In this document: positions 24,786 through 33,412 of the stretch, piece by piece | Numbering within the stretch: the first letter of the stretch is position 1 | How the letters are laid out: the number at the start of each line of letters is the position of its first letter | From: SZUA-365 sp034002405 | GTDB taxonomy: Bacteria > Bacteroidota > Ignavibacteria > SZUA-365 | Length of the DNA stretch: 64,000 nucleotides | Direction of reading: 5' to 3' | Assembly (NCBI GenBank): GCA_034002405.1 | Contig: JAVFAS010000004.1 | Location: 1 to 64,000 of the forward strand | The notes under the pieces: model-generated | The model's database searches: none | Told to the model about the DNA's origin: nothing | The model's input: only the letters and a program-made list of their open reading frames with translations | Program-made: the position numbers and the translations under genes

Positions 24786-27206
24786 TTAGGCGCGAAGCTC
24801 GGCGGTGAAGTCACGTCGGAGACTGGTCACGATGGCGTCGACGGCGCCGTTGATCTCATCGTCTCTGAGCGTCCGTTCCTCGGATTGAAAGGTCATCGTG
24901 AACGCGACACTCTTGCGATTCCTGCCGAGGGACTCATTCGAGAACACGTCGACGACACGCACATTTCGGAGATTCGCCGCGCGCGTGTTCCGGACTGTTT
25001 CGACAATACGCGCCGCCGGAATTGATGCGTCAACGACGATCGCGAGATCGCGGGTGACGCTGGGGAATTTCGGCACCGGCACGTAGGTCTGTCTGTCGGA
25101 AACGGCGTCGCGGAGCGTGTCGATATCCAGTTCCGCATAATACACCGGTTGATCAATATCGAAGCTTGCAAGAATCGTATCAGAAATCTCCACAAGCTGT
25201 CCGGCATATCTGCCTTTGACTTCAAGCGTTAGAACATTTTCACTTAAAGTGCTGCTTCTATCATAAGAAAAGATTGTCTCATTGTCAATATAGAGCGCGG
25301 CGAGCATCGCTTCCACCGCTCCTTTCAGGTCGAAGAAGTCCGCGGGCCTGACGGCGGAATACCACTCCCGGTCGGAAGCGTTCCCGGTGATCGCGAGTGC
25401 GAGCATGTTGCGTTCGATGAAGGACGTCCTTTCCTCGACCCTGGCACCGCCATGCGCGTCCGATGCAGCCGTCGCCTCACGGGAGAACACATGTCCGATT
25501 TCCGCGATGCGGAGCGAGTCGTGTCCGTTGCGGCAATTCAGATCGATGGCCTCGAGCAATGAGGGAAGCAGGCTCGTTCGTAACGCCGGACGTTCCTTGC
25601 TGACCGGATTGCGGACGACGGAAACGTCGGAGGCGGCCCGGCCGATCCCTGCGTGGTCGCGTGGGACAAGACTCGAGGACAAAATCTCGTCGAAACCGAA
25701 GCCCAACACCAGGCGTCGCAGTGTCCGGGGAAATTCCTGATCGTCGAAGCGATGTCCGACATTCATCTCGATGCGTGTCGGGACGGGAATCGCGTCGTAG
25801 CCATGGATGCGCGCGATTTCCTCGACGAGATCGATCTCGCGCTCGAGATCACCGCGGAAGGTCGGGACCAGACAGGTGAATGCGTCCGCATCCTCCTCCA
25901 CGATCTCTATCTGCAGCGCACGCAAGATTTCCCGCTGCCGCCCGGCATCGATCTCGATCCCGAGAAGGCGGTTGACGAACGCCGGACGCAACGCGATGCG
26001 GCGCCGCGCGATCGGAACGGGATAGTTGTCATACACACCCGTGACCTCGCCATGACCGATGGAGAGAATCAGCTGTGCCGCGCGATGGATGGCCCACGCG
26101 GTGATGTTGGGATCGGAGCCGCGTTCGAATCGGTAGCTCGAATCGGTCGACAGTTGAAGCAGTCGTGCCGTACGGCGAACCGATGACGGATCGAAACACG
26201 CGCTCTCGAGCAGAATGGATGTGGTACCATCCGTGACCGAGGATTGCGCACCGCCCATGACGCCTGCGATGGCGACCGGCTGCCGCTCGTCACAGATCAG
26301 CAGTGCGTCGGCGGGAAGCTCCCGCTCCTGCCCGTCCAGGGTGGTCATCCTCTCCCCCGCGTCCGCGGTGCGGACAACGATGCGGCTCCCCTGCAGCGTC
26401 GCGAGATCGAACGCATGCATCGGTTGGCCGATTTCCATCATGACGTAATTCGTCACGTCGACGATGTTGTTGATCGGGCGGATCCCCGCGGCGGTCAACG
26501 CCTGGCGCAACCAGTCGGGAGACTCCATGACGCGGATATTCCGGAGTATCGCACCCGTATATCGTGGACAAAGCGATGGCGACCGGTTTTCGATCATGAA
26601 GGGCTCCGGCAGCGCGACCGTCAGAGCGGGAACCTCGGGGAGGCGGAGTTCCGTGCCGCGCGCGGCGGCGATATCGCGCGCCGTCCCGATATGGGAAAGG
26701 GCATCCCCGCGGTTGGGTGTGATGCCGATGCCAAGAATGACATCATCGAGGCCGAGATGCCGCGCGATCGGTGTCCCTGGCACGGCATTATCATCGAGCA
26801 CGGCGATTCCGGAGTGATCGTCGTCGAGACCGAGTTCGGCGGTGGAACAGATCATCCCGGCGGATTCCACCCCGCGGATCTTGCGCCGGTCGATGGTGAA
26901 TCCGAGTGTCTCGATGCGCGCGCCGACGCGCGCGAACACAATCTTCTGTCCGGCACGGACATTCGGTGCGCCGCAGACAACCGTGTGCGAACCGGTGCCG
27001 TCATCGACCGTGCAGACGGACAGTTTGTCGGCATCCGGATGCTTCTCGCAGGTCCGCACGTCGCCCACGACGATATTCGCGAACGCCTCGCGCCGATCCT
27101 CGATCGACTCCACTTCCAGGCCGACATTGGTCAGGATTTGGTCGAGTTCTTCCAGGGATTCGGGGAGGTCGACATACGAGGCAAGCCAGTTTCGGGAGAG
27201 TAGCAT
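24786..27206 (-). CDS. pheT: Phenylalanine--tRNA ligase beta subunit
   Basis: 806 aa. Domains in order: tRNA-binding OB fold (about 40-150, V-G-D-V-R-T-C-E-K-H-P-D-A-D-K-L), B3/4 editing domain (about 210-385, with C-P-R-Y-T-G-A near 220), B5 DNA-binding-like domain (about 400-475), catalytic-like core, and C-terminal ferredoxin-fold anticodon-binding domain (about 712-806, P-K-F-P-S-V-T-R-D). Together with PheS it charges tRNA-Phe as an alpha2-beta2 complex. The gene starts two bases after the pheS stop, which gives matched translation of the two subunits. Confidence 0.97.
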   Translation of the reverse strand: MLLSRNWLASYVDLPESLEELDQILTNVGLEVESIEDRREAFANIVVGDVRTCEKHPDADKLSVCTVDDGTGSHTVVCGAPNVRAGQKIVFARVGARIETLGFTIDRRKIRGVESAGMICSTAELGLDDDHSGIAVLDDNAVPGTPIARHLGLDDVILGIGITPNRGDALSHIGTARDIAAARGTELRLPEVPALTVALPEPFMIENRSPSLCPRYTGAILRNIRVMESPDWLRQALTAAGIRPINNIVDVTNYVMMEIGQPMHAFDLATLQGSRIVVRTADAGERMTTLDGQERELPADALLICDERQPVAIAGVMGGAQSSVTDGTTSILLESACFDPSSVRRTARLLQLSTDSSYRFERGSDPNITAWAIHRAAQLILSIGHGEVTGVYDNYPVPIARRRIALRPAFVNRLLGIEIDAGRQREILRALQIEIVEEDADAFTCLVPTFRGDLEREIDLVEEIARIHGYDAIPVPTRIEMNVGHRFDDQEFPRTLRRLVLGFGFDEILSSSLVPRDHAGIGRAASDVSVVRNPVSKERPALRTSLLPSLLEAIDLNCRNGHDSLRIAEIGHVFSREATAASDAHGGARVEERTSFIERNMLALAITGNASDREWYSAVRPADFFDLKGAVEAMLAALYIDNETIFSYDRSSTLSENVLTLEVKGRYAGQLVEISDTILASFDIDQPVYYAELDIDTLRDAVSDRQTYVPVPKFPSVTRDLAIVVDASIPAARIVETVRNTRAANLRNVRVVDVFSNESLGRNRKSVAFTMTFQSEERTLRDDEINGAVDAIVTSLRRDFTAELRA

Positions 27207-27208
27207 GA

Positions 27209-28222
27209 TCAGTTGAATTGATGATTGACGCGGAGATCGTTTTCAAACAGGAGGCGGATGTCGTCGATCCCATGCCGGAGCATGGCCGTGCGCTCGATGC
27301 CGATGCCGAAGGCATAGCCGCTGTATTCCTCGGGATCAACATCGACGAAGGAAAAGACATTCGGATCCACCATGCCGCAACCGAGAATCTCGAGCCAGCC
27401 GCTCTGCTTGCAAACGCGGCACCCCGTGCCGTGACAGAGATAGCAGCTGATATCCATTTCGGCCGAAGGTTCGGTGAAGGGAAAGTAACTCGGACGGAAG
27501 CGGTACTTGAGCGACGATCCATAATACATGCGGGCGAAGGTTACGAGGGTTCCCTTCAAATCGGCGAAGGTGACGCCGCGGTCGACGAACAGGCCGTCGA
27601 TCTGGTGGAACTGCACATGGCTCCGCGCGCTGATGACCTCGTTGCGATAGACCTTGCCGGGAAAAATCGCGCGAATCGGCGGACGGTATTGTTCCATCAG
27701 CCGCACCTGCACCGGTGTGGTGTGCGTGCGCAGCAGGTGGTTGTCGGTAATGAAAAAGGTGTCCTGCATGTCGCGCGCCGGGTGGTCCGCCGCGAAATTC
27801 AACGCCTCGAAATTGTAGTACTCGGTCTCGATTTCCGGACCATCCGCAACGCTGAACCCCATTCGCCGGAAAATGTCGGAAATTTCCTCGACGGTCTGTG
27901 AGACGATATGCATGTGTCCACGGGCATGCGTGCGGCCGGGCAACGTCAGGTCGATCGTGTCGTGCGTGGCATCACGCGTTGTCACGAGAGCCGCGAGCGC
28001 CGCATCGAGCAGCGACTGTCCCTCCTGTCGCAGTCCGTTCAACGCCTTCCCCATCCGTGGCTTGATCTCGGGTGCGACGTCCTTGAGCTGTTCGAACAGC
28101 TGGGCGATCGTTCCCTTGCGGGACAGGTACATGATGCGGAATTGCTCGGCGGCCTGCTCGCTCTCGAGACCGGCCGCGACGCGACGCATTTCCTCGAGCA
28201 GTGCGTCGATTTTCTCTTTCAT
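27209..28222 (-). CDS. pheS: Phenylalanine--tRNA ligase alpha subunit
   Basis: 337 aa from the ATG at 28222, which has GAGGAG six bases upstream; the longer frame has no such signal. An N-terminal helical arm (residues 1-85) binds tRNA. The class II core holds G-P-E-I-E-T-E-Y-Y-N-F-E-A-L-N near residue 130, T-H-T-T-P-V-Q (motif for the adenylate pocket), F-H-Q-I-D-G near residue 213 (motif 2 loop) and G-I-G-I-E-R near residue 312 (motif 3). pheT follows directly. A terminator for the rplT operon lies about 75 bases upstream, so pheS-pheT has its own promoter in that interval. Confidence 0.97.
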   Translation of the reverse strand: MKEKIDALLEEMRRVAAGLESEQAAEQFRIMYLSRKGTIAQLFEQLKDVAPEIKPRMGKALNGLRQEGQSLLDAALAALVTTRDATHDTIDLTLPGRTHARGHMHIVSQTVEEISDIFRRMGFSVADGPEIETEYYNFEALNFAADHPARDMQDTFFITDNHLLRTHTTPVQVRLMEQYRPPIRAIFPGKVYRNEVISARSHVQFHQIDGLFVDRGVTFADLKGTLVTFARMYYGSSLKYRFRPSYFPFTEPSAEMDISCYLCHGTGCRVCKQSGWLEILGCGMVDPNVFSFVDVDPEEYSGYAFGIGIERTAMLRHGIDDIRLLFENDLRVNHQFN

Positions 28223-28295
28223 CTGAGACTCCTCGAAAGCTGTACCGACGGGCACGGGTGGAGATCGATGATCTTCCATGGCGTCGCCGGCGGGA

Positions 28296-28347
28296 GGAAA
28301 AATAAAACGGGCATGACATGAGAGAGCGACTCTCGATGCAATGCCCG
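28296..28347 (-). terminator. Intrinsic terminator of the infC-rpmI-rplT operon
   Basis: On the - strand CGGGCAT (28347-28341) pairs with ATGCCCG (28314-28308), with an inner GAGAG/CTCTC stem, and the hairpin is followed by TTTTATTTTT (28307-28298). It lies 22 bases after the rplT stop, which fits termination of the ribosomal-protein operon before pheS. Confidence 0.8.
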
Positions 28348-28369
28348 CCGAACGATGCAGGGGAAACGC

Positions 28370-28717
28370 TTACCGGGTCGCGAGCTTGACGATTTCCGCG
28401 AACGCGGTACTGTCGGTCGCGGCGATCTCGGCGAGCATCTTCCGATTGATGTCGATGTTGTTTTTGTTCAGACCGTCGATAAGACGGGAATACGACACAC
28501 CGAGTGCACGGGATGCGGCGTTGATGCGCGTGATCCAGAGCTGCCGCATCGTGCGCTTCTTCGCACGCCGATCGCGAAACGCGAACTGCAGCGACTTGTC
28601 GACGCGATGTTTGGCAACGGTCAGGAGCTTGCTGCTCGCACCGTAGAAGCCCTTCGCGCGCGCGAGTGTCTTCTTGCGGCGGCGATGGGCCGCGACCTTA
28701 TTCTTTGAACGAGGCAT
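28370..28717 (-). CDS. rplT: 50S ribosomal protein L20
   Basis: 115 aa, strongly basic, the usual length. It starts M-P-R-S-K-N-K-V-A and has R-R-K-K-T-L-A-R-A-K-G-F-Y-G near residue 13 and R-Q-L-W-I-T-R-I-N-A-A near residue 58, the L20 signatures. The protein binds 23S rRNA early in large-subunit assembly and in many bacteria represses its own operon. rpmI lies 15 bases upstream, and the intrinsic terminator follows. Confidence 0.97.
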   Translation of the reverse strand: MPRSKNKVAAHRRRKKTLARAKGFYGASSKLLTVAKHRVDKSLQFAFRDRRAKKRTMRQLWITRINAASRALGVSYSRLIDGLNKNNIDINRKMLAEIAATDSTAFAEIVKLATR

Positions 28718-28732
28718 TCTTCACCTGTGAGT

Positions 28733-28924
28733 CTATGAGATAATCGATTTGATACGCTTCTCATCCGCCGCCGCGACGAGTGTCGACTGACGCAATGCAC
28801 GCTTGCGCTTCGTGGATTTCTTCGTCAGGATGTGGCTGCGGTACGCCTTGGCGCGCTTGATCTTGCCCGAGCCCGTAAGCTTGAAACGCTTCTTCGCACC
28901 GGACTTGCCTTTGTACTTGGGCAT
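28733..28924 (-). CDS. rpmI: 50S ribosomal protein L35
   Basis: 63 aa, very basic. M-P-K-Y-K-G-K-S-G-A-K-K-R-F, then G-S-G-K-I-K-R and S-H-I-L-T-K-K-S-T-K-R-K-R are the L35 family pattern. AAGGAG lies nine bases before the ATG. The 75-base interval to infC contains TATATTTAC, similar to a -7 element but without a -33 partner, so a separate promoter is uncertain. Confidence 0.96.
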   Translation of the reverse strand: MPKYKGKSGAKKRFKLTGSGKIKRAKAYRSHILTKKSTKRKRALRQSTLVAAADEKRIKSIIS

Positions 28925-28999
28925 GTGGTCATACTCCTTGTCGTTTCAGTCGAAAATTCCAGCTTGTAAATATACGAAATTCCGTGATTCCATTCCAGT

Positions 29000-29569
29000 T
29001 CATTCGGGGTCGTTTTCGCCTTTTTTCTGCTTTTCCAGTGCCCCGATTTTCTTCTTGTCCGGTGCGAAAATCGCGATCATCGAGCGGCCCTCCATGTTGG
29101 GCTCCTTCTCGACGATGGCGATGTCCTCGAGCGCGGCCTTCAGCTTGGTGATAAGGATGAAACCGAGTTCCTGATGGGCCATCTGCCGTCCGCGGAACAC
29201 CACCGCGGCTTTCACCTTGTTGCCTTCGAGCAGAAACTGCCGTGCGTGACGCAACTTGAAATCGAAATCATGCGTGTCGGTCGTGGGGTGATAGCGCACC
29301 TCCTTGATCACGATGTTGAGCTGCTTCTTTTTGAGCAACTTTTCCTTTTTCTGCTGCTCATACTTGAATTTCCCGTAATCCATGATCTTGCACACCGGCG
29401 GGGCGGCCTGCGGGGCGATCTCCACCAGGTCGAGTTCCTTCTCCGCTGCCATGGCAAGCGCCTCCCGCGGGGAGACAATGCCCAGCTGCTCGCCATCCGC
29501 GCCGATCAGGCGGATTTCCTTGGTGGTGATTTCCTCGTTGATGCGTGTCTTGCGCTGGGGTGTCCGCAT
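29000..29569 (-). CDS. infC: Translation initiation factor IF-3
   Basis: 189 aa if read from the ATG at 29569. The N-domain has R-I-N-E-E-I near residue 9 and L-V-E-I-A-P near residue 48; the linker is Lys-rich; the C-domain has F-R-G-R-Q-M-A-H near residue 125 and M-E-G-R near residue 159. IF-3 controls start-codon and initiator-tRNA fidelity and keeps 30S subunits free. The ATG lacks a nearby Shine-Dalgarno sequence; GGAGG is 26 bases upstream. A start at ACG 29590, five bases after that box, would add seven residues and give the usual IF-3-discriminated rare start. thrS ends 37 bases upstream of the ATG. Confidence 0.95.
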   Translation of the reverse strand: MRTPQRKTRINEEITTKEIRLIGADGEQLGIVSPREALAMAAEKELDLVEIAPQAAPPVCKIMDYGKFKYEQQKKEKLLKKKQLNIVIKEVRYHPTTDTHDFDFKLRHARQFLLEGNKVKAAVVFRGRQMAHQELGFILITKLKAALEDIAIVEKEPNMEGRSMIAIFAPDKKKIGALEKQKKGENDPE

Positions 29570-29587
29570 GGGACGATTGAACGTAGC

Positions 29588-29600
29588 CGTGTCTGCCTCC
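29588..29600 (-). promoter_or_regulatory. infC: Shine-Dalgarno and candidate ACG start of infC
   Basis: GGAGG at 29600-29596, a five-base spacer CAGAC, and ACG at 29590-29588, then GCT (Ala). No in-frame ATG, GTG, TTG or ATT lies at a suitable distance. IF-3 represses non-canonical starts, and infC genes of several bacteria use AUU or similar codons for autoregulation. The ACG assignment is inference from spacing. Confidence 0.55.
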
Positions 29601-29606
29601 GGTCTG

Positions 29607-31526
29607 TTAAAGTTTCTTGTCGGTAATCTCGTTGGTGATCATCACGACGAATTCGTCGAGGGCACGTTGCCCCAGGTCGCCTTCGCGGTGTCGGCGCACC
29701 GAGACCGTACGGGAATCACGTTCCTTCTCGCCGACGACGAGCATGAAGGGAACCTTGTGTGTCTCCCAGTCCCGGATCTTGTATCCGATTTTCTCGCTGC
29801 GGTCGTCGAGTTCGGTACGCACACCGGCGTCGCGGAGCACGGCGGTCACGTCGCGTGCATACGCGAGGTACTGGTCGCTGATCGGCAGCACGGCTGCCTG
29901 CACCGGCGCGAGCCAGGTCGGGAAGGCACCGGCGAAATGCTCGATGAGCACGCCAATGAATCGCTCCATCGATCCCATGATCGCGCGGTGAATCATCACC
30001 GGCCGTTTGCGCTCATTGTTCTCGTCGATGTATTCGAGCTCGAAGCGCTCGGGCATCTGGAAATCCAGCTGAATGGTGGCAAGCTGCCACGAACGGCCCA
30101 ACGCATCGCGCACACTGATATCGATTTTCGGTCCGTAAAAGGCACCGTCCCCGGGATTGATCTTGTAGTCGATGCCGTTGGCTTCAAGCGCATCGGCCAG
30201 TCCGCGCTCGGCGATCTCCCAGAGCGCGGGGTCGCCCATCGCATCCTCGGGACGGGTGCTGAGCCGGTAAAACGGTTCGAAGCCGAACACGCGGTAAAAG
30301 CGGTCGACAAGAAGGAGCAGCGCGGTGATCTCGTCGAGGATCTGGTCGGGACGGACGTAAAGATGCGCGTCGTCCATGTGGAACTGGCGGACGCGAAACA
30401 TGCCGTTGAGCGCGCCCGAGAGCTCGTTCCGGTGGTTGGTCCCGATTTCGGAGAATCGGAGCGGAAGATCCCGGTAACTCCGCACCCGGTGACGGTACAC
30501 GTAGGTCGATTCGGGACAGTTCATCGGCTTGAGACTGAAGATCTGATCCTCGCCGTCCTCGACCAGGAACATGTTCTCCTTGTAATGCTGCCAGTGCCCC
30601 GACTGCTCCCACAATTCCTTCTTCACGAGAATCGGGGTAAGAATTTCATCATACCCCGCGGTGTCGAGCATGCCGCGAATCATGGTCTGCAGTTCCCGGA
30701 ACAGAATCATCCCGCGTGGCAACCAGAATGGCGCCCCCGGGGCGATGTCGTGAAACGCGAACAATTCGAGTTCGCGACCGAGCTTGCGATGATCGCGCTT
30801 GCGCGCTTCCTCGAGACGTTCGAGGTATTCGTCGAGCTCCTTCTTTTTCGGGAAGGTAATGCCGTAGATGCGCTGCATCTGCGGACGCGAGGCGTCGCCG
30901 CGCCAATATGACCCCGAGACGGTCAGCAGCTTGACGTATTTGATTTTCCCGGCCGACGGGAGATGCGGACCACGGCACAAATCCGTGAACGATCCTTCCG
31001 CATAGCAACTGATGACTTCGTCGTCCGGAAATTCGGAGATCAGTTCCAGCTTGTACTGGTCACCCTTGGCGCCCCAGAAGTCAAGCGCCTCCTGGCGGGA
31101 GAGCACCCGGCGCTCGAAGGGCATATCCTGCTTCGCGAGTTCGAGCATGGTCTGCTCAATGCGCACGAGGTCCTCGGGCGTGAGCTGATGCGGGATGTCG
31201 ATGTCGTAGTAGAACCCTTCCTCGATGGCGGGACCGACGCCAAATTTCGCGCCGGGATACAGCGTCTCCACCGCGTGCGCCATGAGGTGGCTCGAACTGT
31301 GCCAGTAGACTTCCCTCCCCTCGTCATCGGACCAGGTCAGGATCTTGAGCGTCACATCGCTGTCGATCGGACGGTGCAGGTCCATGATCGTCCCGTTCAC
31401 GAGCACGCCCAGTGCCTCGCGCGCGAGACCCGGGGAAATGCTTTCCGCGATCCGCATGCCCGTCGTGCCGCGCGGGTATTCTCGCTGGTCGCCGTTCGGG
31501 AAAGTGATGGTGATGACGTCTGACAT
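29607..31526 (-). CDS. thrS: Threonine--tRNA ligase
   Basis: 639 aa from the ATG at 31526; the longer open frame would run through the terminator and into the tRNA gene. A TGS domain (residues 1-62) is followed by the editing domain with H76 and H80 (H-x-x-x-H) and D-L-C-R-G-P-H, then the class II core with F-R-V-R-Q-F-H-M-D-D-A-H and a C-terminal anticodon domain (from about 540, L-A-P-V-Q-A-A-V). thrS-infC-rpmI-rplT order is standard. The 28 bases between the tRNA terminator and the ATG are too short for a T-box leader. Confidence 0.97.
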   Translation of the reverse strand: MSDVITITFPNGDQREYPRGTTGMRIAESISPGLAREALGVLVNGTIMDLHRPIDSDVTLKILTWSDDEGREVYWHSSSHLMAHAVETLYPGAKFGVGPAIEEGFYYDIDIPHQLTPEDLVRIEQTMLELAKQDMPFERRVLSRQEALDFWGAKGDQYKLELISEFPDDEVISCYAEGSFTDLCRGPHLPSAGKIKYVKLLTVSGSYWRGDASRPQMQRIYGITFPKKKELDEYLERLEEARKRDHRKLGRELELFAFHDIAPGAPFWLPRGMILFRELQTMIRGMLDTAGYDEILTPILVKKELWEQSGHWQHYKENMFLVEDGEDQIFSLKPMNCPESTYVYRHRVRSYRDLPLRFSEIGTNHRNELSGALNGMFRVRQFHMDDAHLYVRPDQILDEITALLLLVDRFYRVFGFEPFYRLSTRPEDAMGDPALWEIAERGLADALEANGIDYKINPGDGAFYGPKIDISVRDALGRSWQLATIQLDFQMPERFELEYIDENNERKRPVMIHRAIMGSMERFIGVLIEHFAGAFPTWLAPVQAAVLPISDQYLAYARDVTAVLRDAGVRTELDDRSEKIGYKIRDWETHKVPFMLVVGEKERDSRTVSVRRHREGDLGQRALDEFVVMITNEITDKKL

Positions 31527-31554
31527 CGTTCTGTCCGTGCGCTGTGTATTAATG

Positions 31555-31581
31555 AAAAAATCGGATGCGCTCCGATTTTTT
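31555..31581 (-). terminator. Intrinsic terminator of tRNA-Val
   Basis: AAAAAATCGGA (31555-31565) and TCCGATTTTTT (31571-31581) form a perfect eleven-base stem with a five-base loop. On the - strand the T-run follows the stem 11 bases after the tRNA discriminator. The A/T symmetry could also let it work on the other strand, but no + strand gene ends here. Confidence 0.85.
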
Positions 31582-31591
31582 CGAGAAGGTG

Positions 31592-31665
<74 letters not shown>

Positions 31666-31677
31666 GACGAAGGTCTA

Positions 31678-31708
31678 CAAATATAGGCAGGGACTGGAGA
31701 TAAAGCAA
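31678..31708 (-). promoter_or_regulatory. Bacteroidota-type promoter of tRNA-Val
   Basis: On the - strand TTG (31708-31706) is separated by 20 bases from TATATTTG (31685-31678), matching the TTTG/TAnnTTTG (-33/-7) consensus of Bacteroidota housekeeping promoters. The implied start site is a few bases before the mature tRNA 5' end at 31665. The location in front of a solitary tRNA raises the confidence. Confidence 0.6.
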
Positions 31709-31831
31709 GCGGGCTTAAAGAAAAATGTGAGAAAAATGACCGGAACGTTTCCCGTGTCGCATCATACACGGGAGCCATTCGCGCGGAGAGCACGGAACGC
31801 GCGCATCGACGCCGGACGCCACGCTCCTCGG

Positions 31832-32548
31832 TCAGCCCCCTCGAACCAGCCGCACCATGTCGGTCACGGCCCGGTCGAGACCAACGAACATCGCGCGCGC
31901 GACGAGGGCGTGCCCGATGGAGACTTCCTCGATTTCCGGAATCGCTGTGATATATCGGACATTCCCGTAATGTATCCCGTGTCCGGCATTCACGCCAAGC
32001 CCGAGTGTGCGCGCATAGGCGGCGGCGGTGCGGATGCGCGCGAGCTGTTCGCGCATTTCCTCCTCGCTGCGGGAGTTGGCGAACTCGCCGGTATGGATTT
32101 CGATGATGTCGGCGCCGGCCTCGGCCGCGGCTTCGATCTGTTCGTCGATGGGATCGACGAAGAGGCTGACCTCGATGTCATTTTCATGCAGCACACGCAC
32201 GGCCTGGGCGACTTTTTCCGCTTCGCGGAGCACATCGAGCCCCGACTCGGTGGTCAACTCCTTCCGCTTCTCCGGGACGAGCGTGGCGAGATCGGGCAGG
32301 GTATCGATGGCGATCTGGAGTATTTCATCCGTAATGGCCATTTCGAGATCGAGCTTGGTCTTGACCGTGTCGCGCAGGAGGCGCAGATCACGATCGTTGA
32401 TATGCCGCCGGTCCTCGCGTAGATGACAGACGATACCGTCCGCTCCATACAACTCACAGAGCTGCGCGGCGGTGACGGGGTCTGGTTCGAGTCCGCCCCG
32501 CGCTTCACGCAGGGTCGCGAAATGATCGATGTTAATGCAGAGTCTCAT
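31832..32548 (-). CDS. pdxJ: Pyridoxine 5'-phosphate synthase
   Basis: 238 aa from the ATG at 32548, chosen over 32557 because the protein then starts M-R-L-C-I-N-I-D-H like PdxJ and GGATGG lies upstream at a good distance. I-D-H-F-A-T-L-R-E-A-R-G and H-L-R-E-D-R-R-H-I near residue 43 are family signatures; D-I-I-E-I-H-T-G-E-F-A near residue 150 closes the active site. It makes pyridoxine 5'-phosphate from aminoacetone phosphate and deoxyxylulose phosphate, the product of the dxs gene in this window. Confidence 0.96.
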   Translation of the reverse strand: MRLCINIDHFATLREARGGLEPDPVTAAQLCELYGADGIVCHLREDRRHINDRDLRLLRDTVKTKLDLEMAITDEILQIAIDTLPDLATLVPEKRKELTTESGLDVLREAEKVAQAVRVLHENDIEVSLFVDPIDEQIEAAAEAGADIIEIHTGEFANSRSEEEMREQLARIRTAAAYARTLGLGVNAGHGIHYGNVRYITAIPEIEEVSIGHALVARAMFVGLDRAVTDMVRLVRGG

Positions 32549-32590
32549 GGTATCCATCCGGATGCAGGTTCGTGTATCGATGAAATATAC

Positions 32591-33409
32591 TCAGCCGAAG
32601 AGTACGGAGAAAACGTCACGCAAAGCCTGCACACCCACCCCCGTCACACCGCCCCGATAGCGCAGGGTTGAGAGCAGATCGATAGTCAGCATGACGGACC
32701 AGTGGATCAGGACGGCGTACCAGAACGAACGCGTGCGGACCGAGAGGGCGCCCAGGGCGATGGCCGCGGCAACCGCGCCCACGGTTTCCGGGACGGGTTT
32801 GCCGTAGTGGAGAATCACGAACGGAATCATCTGGGAAAACACCGCGATGGCCGCACCGGTATGGCGGAGCAGTCCGAATACCATGTATCCGCGCCAGATG
32901 AATTCCCAGCCGATGAAATACAGGATGAATGCCGCCTCGTACACAAGAAACAGCGTCCAGTCTCCGCGAACGATATGGGAATGAGGATACACCGACTGGA
33001 AGGCGGTGCTGGCGCTGGCGAACCAGAGAATCGGCAGCATGATGAGATAGAAGATCAGCGAGATACGCAGTCCGAAGCGCCAGTCCCCCGCCCCAAGCCC
33101 GAATTCCTGCAGCGGACGGCGGTGCAACAGCACGACCACCGCGAGCAGGAGAACGAAATAGATGATGAATTCGCTGGCAAACCAGTAGAGGTACTGGTAC
33201 ACATCATACAACGGATCGCCGCCAAGCGTCGCGTACCAGGTGTCGTAGAAAAATCGCTTGCTGCCGAAATGATACGAGAGAATGCCCACCGTGGCAACGG
33301 CGAGAAACACGATCGTCACATCACGCGGGGTGCGGCGTGCCTCGGCGAGAAATGCGCGGAGCGCGTGTCGGATGGACCCCTCCTCGGCCTGGTCGCTCCG
33401 GGTTGGCAT
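32591..33409 (-). CDS. CPBP-family intramembrane protease homologue
   Basis: 272 aa with about six to eight membrane helices. The CPBP motifs are G-W-E-F-I-W-R-G-Y near residue 167 (motif 1; the first Glu of the usual pair is Trp), F-V-I-L-H-Y-G-K-P (motif 2) and V-L-I-H-W-S-V near residue 246 (motif 3). Members include Rce1 CAAX proteases, Abi proteins and bacteriocin self-immunity proteins. The natural substrate is unknown. The gene starts three bases after PorQ. A catalytically inactive homologue cannot be ruled out given the motif 1 change, although W-E-F forms occur in the family. Confidence 0.78.
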   Translation of the reverse strand: MPTRSDQAEEGSIRHALRAFLAEARRTPRDVTIVFLAVATVGILSYHFGSKRFFYDTWYATLGGDPLYDVYQYLYWFASEFIIYFVLLLAVVVLLHRRPLQEFGLGAGDWRFGLRISLIFYLIMLPILWFASASTAFQSVYPHSHIVRGDWTLFLVYEAAFILYFIGWEFIWRGYMVFGLLRHTGAAIAVFSQMIPFVILHYGKPVPETVGAVAAAIALGALSVRTRSFWYAVLIHWSVMLTIDLLSTLRYRGGVTGVGVQALRDVFSVLFG

Positions 33410-33412
33410 CGA

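Noticed and set aside
28950..28985. TATATTTAC between infC and rpmI as a promoter
   Set aside because: The -7 element lacks the final G and there is no TTG 19-20 bases upstream. rpmI and rplT are more simply read from the thrS-infC transcript.
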